DNA of 64,000 nucleotides from Cumulibacter sp047975195 (GTDB lineage Bacteria > Actinomycetota > Actinomycetes > Mycobacteriales > Antricoccaceae): the NCBI GenBank assembly GCA_047975195.1, contig JBKEDB010000001.1, positions 124,001 to 188,000 on the forward strand, written 5' to 3'. The notes under the pieces were generated by a model. It saw only the letters and a program-made list of their open reading frames with translations. It made no database searches and was not told where the DNA came from. The first letter of the stretch is position 1. Every line of letters starts with the position of its first letter. The position numbers and the translations under genes are program-made. Of the stretch, positions 58,977-64,000 are shown in pieces.

Positions 58977-59572
58977 GCCGTCTCGGCCAGGATTCTGATC
59001 GCGTCCGTAGCGATGCGCCGCTCGTCTGCGTACGCCAACCGGCGACCCAGATTGTCGAGCGGGACCCATTCGACCGCTACCACCTCGGCGTCCTCATCGC
59101 TGAGCTCACCGCCGATCGCAGTCATCAGGAAGTGAGTCACTGTCTTATGTACGCGGCGTCCATCGGCCACGAACCAATAGTCGATCTTACCGAGCGGGGC
59201 GATCACCTCACCGATGATCCCGGTCTCCTCCTCGACCTCGCGAACGGCAGCCTCGAGAGCCGTCTCGCCAGCTTCAATGTGTCCCTTGGGTAGCGACCAC
59301 AGCAATCGCCCACGTCGGTCGTTGCGACCGATGATCGCGGCGGCAGGATGCGCGCCGCGGGTGCTCACCACGAGGCCGCCTGCGGAGAACTCATCTATCC
59401 GCGGCATCCGTTGATGGACGGCGCTGCTTGCTGGGGCGGCCGTCTCGCGGCGGTGCGCGATCACGTCCATCGGGCTGGGGCGTCGGTCTCGCGCTACCTC
59501 GGGTTTCGCGGCGTTCGTGGTCCCTGAAGCCGCGCCCAGGTGCGGCGACTCTTCAGGGAGCATGTTGGCCAT
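58973..59572 (-). CDS. Nudix hydrolase (MutT4-like)
   Basis: A 199-residue Nudix protein. The Nudix box is at 97-119 (G-H-I-E-A-G-E-T then R-E-V-E-E-E-T-G-I), complete with the metal-binding Glu residues. The first 60 residues are low complexity. It hydrolyses a nucleoside diphosphate derivative; synteny with Rv3908 (mutT4) suggests a similar substrate, which the sequence cannot show. It is divergent from cca with about 90 bases between. Confidence 0.9.
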   Translation of the reverse strand: MANMLPEESPHLGAASGTTNAAKPEVARDRRPSPMDVIAHRRETAAPASSAVHQRMPRIDEFSAGGLVVSTRGAHPAAAIIGRNDRRGRLLWSLPKGHIEAGETALEAAVREVEEETGIIGEVIAPLGKIDYWFVADGRRVHKTVTHFLMTAIGGELSDEDAEVVAVEWVPLDNLGRRLAYADERRIATDAIRILAETA

Positions 59573-59663
59573 AAGGCTACGTTAACCAAGTCCCGTCACA
59601 ATTGGGTCAGGTAGCGTCGGCGGTTCGGTGGCCCGGAGTGAACGGCGCGTAACCTCATAGCCG

Positions 59664-61100
59664 ATGAACACGCCTGATCCCGCCGTCCACCTGGCCGCTG
59701 TACTGCATCCGATCCTTGGTCCGTTGGTGCAACGATTTGCCGATGCCGGGCACGAACTTGCGTTGGTGGGTGGTCCGGTCCGCGATGCATTGATGGGCAC
59801 GCTGGACCTGCAGCGGTCCGCCGACTTGGACATGACGACCTCCGCGCACCCCGATGAGGTGCTGGTGTTGATCGAGGGGTACGCCGAGGCGGTCTGGACG
59901 ACAGGTATTGAGTTCGGCACCGTAGCGATGACCCATCGCGGGTTCCAGATTGAGATAACGACGTATCGTGCGGACCGGTACAACCGCATCTCGCGTAATC
60001 CCGAAGTCGTCTTCGGTAACTCGATCACGGATGACCTGTCGCGGCGTGACTTCACGGTGACCGCGATGGCCCTGTCGTTGGTCGATGGCACCTTCCACGA
60101 TCCGTATGGCGGCGTTCGCGATCTACAGGAGCAGGTGCTGCGGGCGCCATCAGCGCCTGCAGAGTCGTTCGCTGACGACCCGCTGCGGATCTTCCGGCTC
60201 GTCCGGTTCATTGCCCAGCTTGGATTCACCGCCGATCCGAGCACCGCCGCGGCGGCTCGAGAGATGGCCGGCGAGTTATCTCGCATCACCCCGGAGCGGT
60301 TGCAGGGTGAACTGTCCAAATTGCTGTTGACGCCGACACCGCGCGCCGGTCTGGAAGCGATGGTCGATTTGGGGATAGCGGACGTCGTACTGCCCGAGTT
60401 GTCCGCGTTGCGGATGGAAATCGACGAACACCACCAGCACAAGGACGTGTACGCGCACTCGCTCACCGTGCTGGATCAGGCGATTGAGCTGGAGCCTCGA
60501 CTCGGCCTGGACGGGCCGGATCTGGCGGTACGCCTCGCTGCCCTGTTGCACGACATCGGAAAACCAGCGACGAGGCGGCACGAGACCGGTGGCGGGGTGA
60601 GTTTCCACCATCATGAGGTGGTCGGCGCGAAGATGGTCCGCAAGCGGCTGCGCGCCTTGCGATATTCCAAGCAGGTCATCGCGGACGTTTCTCAGTTGAC
60701 CTTCCTACACCTGCGCTTTCACGGTTTCTCCAACGGCAACTGGACCGACTCGGCCGTGCGCCGATACGTGACCGACGCTGGTGATTTGCTGGAGCGCCTC
60801 CACATCTTGGTGCGCTCGGACTGCACCACTCGAAATAAGCGGCGCGCGGCGCAGCTGGCGGCGGCGTACGACTCGCTGGAGCAGCGGATTGCCGAGATTC
60901 GCGAAGCGGAGGACCTGCGCGCGGTCCGGCCGGACCTGGACGGGAACGCCATCATGGAGATTCTGGGGATTCCGGCGGGTCCGCAGGTCGGTAAGGCGTG
61001 GAAGTTCCTGAAGGAGTTACGACTGGACCGTGGTCCCCTCGAGCACGATGAAGCGGTGGCTGAGCTGAAGGCCTGGGCCACCCGCGAAGGTCTGAGCTAG
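59664..61100 (+). CDS. cca: CCA tRNA nucleotidyltransferase
   Basis: A 478-residue class II enzyme. The N-terminal catalytic core has G-G-P-V-R-D-A-L-M-G near 37-46 and D-L-D near 57-59 (acidic metal site), R-R-D-F-T near 130-134 and the E-D-P-L-R-I-F-R-like S-F-A-D-D-P-L-R-I-F-R. The C-terminal part contains an HD domain (L-L-H-D-I-G-K). It adds or repairs the CCA end, needed because both tRNA genes here lack encoded CCA. Position matches Rv3907c (pcnA). Confidence 0.95.
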   Translation: MNTPDPAVHLAAVLHPILGPLVQRFADAGHELALVGGPVRDALMGTLDLQRSADLDMTTSAHPDEVLVLIEGYAEAVWTTGIEFGTVAMTHRGFQIEITTYRADRYNRISRNPEVVFGNSITDDLSRRDFTVTAMALSLVDGTFHDPYGGVRDLQEQVLRAPSAPAESFADDPLRIFRLVRFIAQLGFTADPSTAAAAREMAGELSRITPERLQGELSKLLLTPTPRAGLEAMVDLGIADVVLPELSALRMEIDEHHQHKDVYAHSLTVLDQAIELEPRLGLDGPDLAVRLAALLHDIGKPATRRHETGGGVSFHHHEVVGAKMVRKRLRALRYSKQVIADVSQLTFLHLRFHGFSNGNWTDSAVRRYVTDAGDLLERLHILVRSDCTTRNKRRAAQLAAAYDSLEQRIAEIREAEDLRAVRPDLDGNAIMEILGIPAGPQVGKAWKFLKELRLDRGPLEHDEAVAELKAWATREGLS

Positions 61101-61192
61101 AAGTAAGCACCACGACACTGCTGCGCCGACCTACTGCATCCCTGACCAGTGCAGCGGTGACAAGGCGTTCGCTGGTTCTCGTTAATTGCGGA

Positions 61193-61211
61193 ATTCCGCG
61201 CCGCGCGGAAT
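61193..61211. promoter_or_regulatory. Palindromic operator of the second AbiE-like operon
   Basis: ATTCCGCG (61193-61200) and CGCGGAAT (61204-61211) form a perfect 8-base inverted repeat with a 3-base spacer. It lies directly upstream of a -10-like TTATTAT (61216-61222) and 31 bases before the GTG start. Autoregulation by the first gene is inferred by analogy with AbiEi. Confidence 0.6.
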
Positions 61212-61242
61212 CCTGTTATTATCGAGACCTCGGGAGGTGCAT

Positions 61243-62319
61243 GTGAGTAGGGTGCTAATTCGGGAAGGTGAGGCGACCGAGCGAGCGCTTCTGGAGATGG
61301 GTCTGGAGTTCGTCCGGGAGCGACTCCCTGCAGGTTGGCAAGTTCGCGCCGAGGATGTGTTGACGCCAGATGCTAACTGCGACGGGTATTTACACGTGGC
61401 AGACGCTGAGTCAGCGAGCGGCTCTTTCGATGTAGCGGTGAAACCGTCCGCGCGGGGGCGGGTGATCGATGACGTAGCCGCCCAGCTTGCTGGCAAGAAT
61501 GGTCTGCTTGTTTCTCGCTACCTCGTCCCGTCGGCTCGAGCACGAGCCGCTATGCGTGGACTGTCGTATTTGGACGCCACGGGCAATGCCCGCATCATCC
61601 TTCCTCGCCCGGGGTTGTGGATTGAAACCGACGGGGCCAGCGATGACCCCTGGAGGGGACGTGGTCGACCCACCACCACCTTGCGCGGCGCGCCAGCTAC
61701 CAAGGTCGTCCGGTTGCTGCTCGATGCGAAGGGGCCGTGGATCGCGCAACAGATCGCAGACCATGCCGACGTTTCAACGGGAAGTGTCTACCGCGCCCTG
61801 GACTATCTCGACGGCGAAGCACTCGTGGAACGCAATCGCGGTCGGATCACTGTGCCTAGCTGGGTGGCGCTCCTACAGGCCTGGGCTGATCAGTACCAGT
61901 TCATTGGTTCCAACGTGATCACCCGTTGGATCGCACCGCGCGGACTCGAGGCACTTACCGAACGTGTCGCTCGAGTCGGCACCGCTGGCGGCAACTACGC
62001 CATCACTGGCAGCCTTGCCGTTCCCGACGCCGCACGCTACGCGCCTGCTCGCAACGCCATGATCTACGTCCGCAGTCCCAGGCAGGCGGCCGAAGCGTGG
62101 GGTTTGCGACCTGCCGAACCCGGCAGCAGCAATGTTCTGTTGGCAGAGCCCCGCGCCGATGTTCCGTTTGCACGCGTCAGAGTCCGCGACGACGGACTCG
62201 TCTGTGCAGCCGCAGCCCAAGTAGCGTGTGACCTGCTCAATGGGCCTGGCCGCGCGCCAGAGGAAGCAGAAGAACTCATCAAATGGATGGAGCGGAATGA
62301 GTCGACCTGGCGCCTCTGA
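61243..62319 (+). CDS. AbiEi-like antitoxin/regulator with winged helix
   Basis: A 358-residue protein. Residues 1-120 resemble a restriction-endonuclease-like fold (F-D-V-A-V-K-P-S, G-L-S-Y-L-D-A-T-G-N-A-R-I). A winged helix lies at about 160-205 (I-A-Q-Q-I-A-D-H-A-D-V-S-T-G-S-V-Y-R-A-L), and the C-terminal 130 residues resemble the AbiEi C-terminal domain (N-Y-A-I-T-G-S-L-A-V near 247). It sits before a nucleotidyltransferase gene and overlaps it by 23 bases. GGGAGGTG precedes GTG 61243. Different in architecture from the AbiEi at 5956. Confidence 0.75.
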   Translation: MSRVLIREGEATERALLEMGLEFVRERLPAGWQVRAEDVLTPDANCDGYLHVADAESASGSFDVAVKPSARGRVIDDVAAQLAGKNGLLVSRYLVPSARARAAMRGLSYLDATGNARIILPRPGLWIETDGASDDPWRGRGRPTTTLRGAPATKVVRLLLDAKGPWIAQQIADHADVSTGSVYRALDYLDGEALVERNRGRITVPSWVALLQAWADQYQFIGSNVITRWIAPRGLEALTERVARVGTAGGNYAITGSLAVPDAARYAPARNAMIYVRSPRQAAEAWGLRPAEPGSSNVLLAEPRADVPFARVRVRDDGLVCAAAAQVACDLLNGPGRAPEEAEELIKWMERNESTWRL

Positions 62320-63166
62320 CCCGGTATATATCGCGTCGCGCACGGCGCTACTCGACGCTTTGGTTGCCTTAGGACCCCATGCGCGACACGCGATCGTCAT
62401 CGGCGCCCACGCCGTATATTTACGAGCCGGCAGTGCTCACGTCGCCATCGCTGAAGCCACCAAAGACAGCGACATCGCCATCGACCCGCGCTCGATCGCC
62501 GATATGCCGCATATCGAGGACGCAATGTCTTCCGGTGGCTTCCGCCGTCACGACAACGGACAGCCAGGTATGTGGCTTGCTGACGGCGACATCCCTGTGG
62601 ACCTGATGGTCGCCGAAGCGGTCGCGGGCCCGAGCGCCAGCCAGCGACGTGGTTGGCGTAAACCACCCCACAATAAGAACGCGGTGCGTCGCGCCCGCGG
62701 AATTGAGGCCTGCCTCGTCGATCACGCGCTGCTCTCAATCACCGCGCTCGATCCCACCGATACTCGCGTTATCAACGCGCGCGTCGCCGGACCGGCCGCG
62801 CTGATTGTCGCTAAGACCCACAAGATCGCTGAACGTCTTGCCGCACGAGACGCTGCAGTCGCGGCGGGTGGGAAAACTACCTCAGATCGAGTGAAGCCCA
62901 AAGATGCGCACGACATCTATCGCATTTTCCAAGCGATCGACACCGACCTGCTTGCGGACAGCATCCGCGCTCTCTTGCGCGCGGAAGTCTGCCGAACTGT
63001 CACAACCGAATCGATCAAGCATCTACGCGAGATGTTCAATACCAGAACGGCCGAAGGTGCCCTGCTCGCCGGAGCAGCCGAAGCAGGAGTCGGCGATCCC
63101 GACTTGGTTGCTTCCTCGGTCGCGTTACTAACCCGGGACCTATTGGCCGAACTGTCGGAACTCTGA
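62297..63166 (+). CDS. Nucleotidyltransferase-fold protein, toxin candidate of an AbiE-like pair
   Basis: A 289-residue protein with a minimal nucleotidyltransferase site: I-G-A-H-A-V-Y-L-R-A-G near 33-43 and K-D-S-D-I-A-I-D near 53-60 (D-x-D), and a third acidic position in I-P-V-D-L-M-V near 99-105. The later part is helical with K-T-H-K-I-A-E-R-L near 171-179 and K-P-K-D-A-H-D-I-Y-R near 196-205, as in AbiEii relatives. Coupled to the upstream regulator, it likely forms a toxin-antitoxin pair. The target is unknown. Confidence 0.75.
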   Translation: MSRPGASDPVYIASRTALLDALVALGPHARHAIVIGAHAVYLRAGSAHVAIAEATKDSDIAIDPRSIADMPHIEDAMSSGGFRRHDNGQPGMWLADGDIPVDLMVAEAVAGPSASQRRGWRKPPHNKNAVRRARGIEACLVDHALLSITALDPTDTRVINARVAGPAALIVAKTHKIAERLAARDAAVAAGGKTTSDRVKPKDAHDIYRIFQAIDTDLLADSIRALLRAEVCRTVTTESIKHLREMFNTRTAEGALLAGAAEAGVGDPDLVASSVALLTRDLLAELSEL

Positions 63167-63278
63167 ACAAATCATCGCGCCTGTCGGGGTGCGGAGTGAA
63201 GCCGAAGCAAACTCTGCTAATACCGATGATTCCAGTAATGTCTGTGGCCCACTGCCTGCTGGCCACATGAGGACGTCG

Positions 63279-64000
63279 TTATCGCTGGTGTAGGCCAACT
63301 TCGTGCTTACGGGCGATGACCCGATAGAGCAGCGCGAGAACGCCGTACAACGCGGCGATCGCAATGAAGTACCACAGCGTGCGCCCCGACTCGGGGAGCG
63401 TCGAGGACGCGAAGATCACCCCGAACACGAACATGATGTTGAACGTCGTGTCGTAGACGGCGAACGTACGGCCCTGGAATGACTCGTTGATCGTTTCCTG
63501 CACGATCGTGTCGGCACACACCTTGACCGCCTGCCCGGTGAATCCGAGTGCGAAGGACGACGCGAGTAGCGCCCACGGGTGATCGATCAGCAGGATCAGT
63601 CCGGCGAGTACGCCGAACGTGGCATAGACGCCGACGATCCACGCGTTCTTGCCGATCAGGCGGGTGATCGCCGGGGTGATCGACGCGCCCAGCAAGGCAC
63701 CTACCCCGCCAAGGCTCAAGGCGAGGCCCACGCCGGCGATGTCGCCCGGCAATAGCCCGCTGGCCGGCACGTGGTTCTTGAACTGCAGCAGCAGCGTGAC
63801 GGAGACCAGACCGAAGATGAACCGGTGCGTGGCGATGGTACTCAGGACGCCCGCCGCCTCCGGGTGGCGCCACAGATGACGCGCGCCCTGACCAAACTCC
63901 CGTACCACGTCACCGACCCGCGCAGCCCGTTGGCGAGTGTGGTGATCTGGGCCGATCGCGCCGGGGCTGAAGCGACTCATCAGGAACGTGGCGACGACGT
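63279..64000 (-). CDS. MFS transporter, C-terminal part (5' end outside window)
   Basis: The frame remains open to base 64000, so the N-terminal part is missing. About 240 residues are visible with roughly six membrane helices, including S-L-G-G-V-G-A-L-L-G-A near 107 of the visible part and A-L-G-F-T-G-Q-A-V-K-V. The type resembles small-molecule or drug efflux MFS proteins; nothing points to a substrate. It converges on the AbiE-like operon. Confidence 0.8.
   Translation of the reverse strand, partial: VVATFLMSRFSPGAIGPDHHTRQRAARVGDVVREFGQGARHLWRHPEAAGVLSTIATHRFIFGLVSVTLLLQFKNHVPASGLLPGDIAGVGLALSLGGVGALLGASITPAITRLIGKNAWIVGVYATFGVLAGLILLIDHPWALLASSFALGFTGQAVKVCADTIVQETINESFQGRTFAVYDTTFNIMFVFGVIFASSTLPESGRTLWYFIAIAALYGVLALLYRVIARKHEVGLHQR

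Noticed and set aside
1..64000. Insertion sequences, prophage or CRISPR arrays
   Set aside because: No transposase, integrase, phage structural gene or regularly spaced direct repeats were seen.

Overview
The window is about 64 kb of high-GC DNA from an actinobacterial chromosome, centred on the replication origin. dnaA lies on the minus strand at 41067-42599. The flanks carry the classical actinobacterial origin gene order: recF-dciA-gyrB-gyrA-tRNA genes and crgA-DUF881-trpG-pknB on one side, and rpmH-rnpA-yidD-yidC-jag-rsmG-parA-parB-cwlM-trxA-trxB-anti-sigma-sigM-murJ-DUF6049-nudix-cca on the other. The second block matches, gene for gene, the order known from Mycobacterium tuberculosis Rv3907c-Rv3924c. 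CrgA, a PASTA kinase, a class E sortase, DciA, DLW-39, an F420-type LLM oxidoreductase and an LprG/P55-like pair all fit Actinomycetia. I cannot name the genus; a Geodermatophilales/Frankiales-like organism is only a guess.

Layout. 1-4463: the end of pknB, a CitE-like lyase, trpG, a small membrane protein, sortase, DUF881 and crgA. 4600-28400: a variable region of about 24 kb between crgA and the tRNA genes. It holds a PucR-type regulator broken by one stop codon, an AbiE-type toxin-antitoxin operon, a lone solute-binding lipoprotein, a beta-oxidation-like cluster (thiolase, dehydrogenase, enoyl-CoA hydratase), an LLM oxidoreductase, two rhomboids (one lacking every catalytic residue), a diverged CinA, cyclophilin, an L,D-transpeptidase, an MFS/LprG pair, a ribokinase, two uncharacterised surface proteins and a TetR/NmrA pair. 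28460-42600: tRNA-Ala, DLW-39, tRNA-Ile, DUF3566, gyrA, gyrB, two paralogous unknown genes, dciA, recF, an SRPBCC protein, gnd, dnaN, an origin-like intergenic region and dnaA. 43187-61100: the conserved rpmH-to-cca block. 61193-63166: a second AbiE-like pair. 63279-64000: part of an MFS transporter running off the end.

The most striking feature is the chromosome-partitioning locus. ParA (494 aa) and ParB (577 aa) each carry roughly 230-280 residues of acidic, low-complexity sequence not found in typical homologues. Inside the DNA for these stretches lie perfect parS palindromes (GTTTCACGTGAAAC), all in the same reading frame and all encoding V-S-R-E-T. Four are intragenic, one is at the parA/parB junction and two lie just after parB, giving seven perfect parS sites in 3.4 kb. 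A one-mismatch copy sits inside the MFS gene 25 kb away, again in the equivalent frame (V-P-R-E-T).

Other notable points are a nested inverted-repeat cluster containing perfect DnaA boxes about 30 kb from dnaA, a MurJ without the pseudokinase seen in mycobacteria, a CwlM-like amidase homologue without zinc ligands, and palindromic operators in front of both AbiE-like operons, the thiolase gene and the tetR gene.
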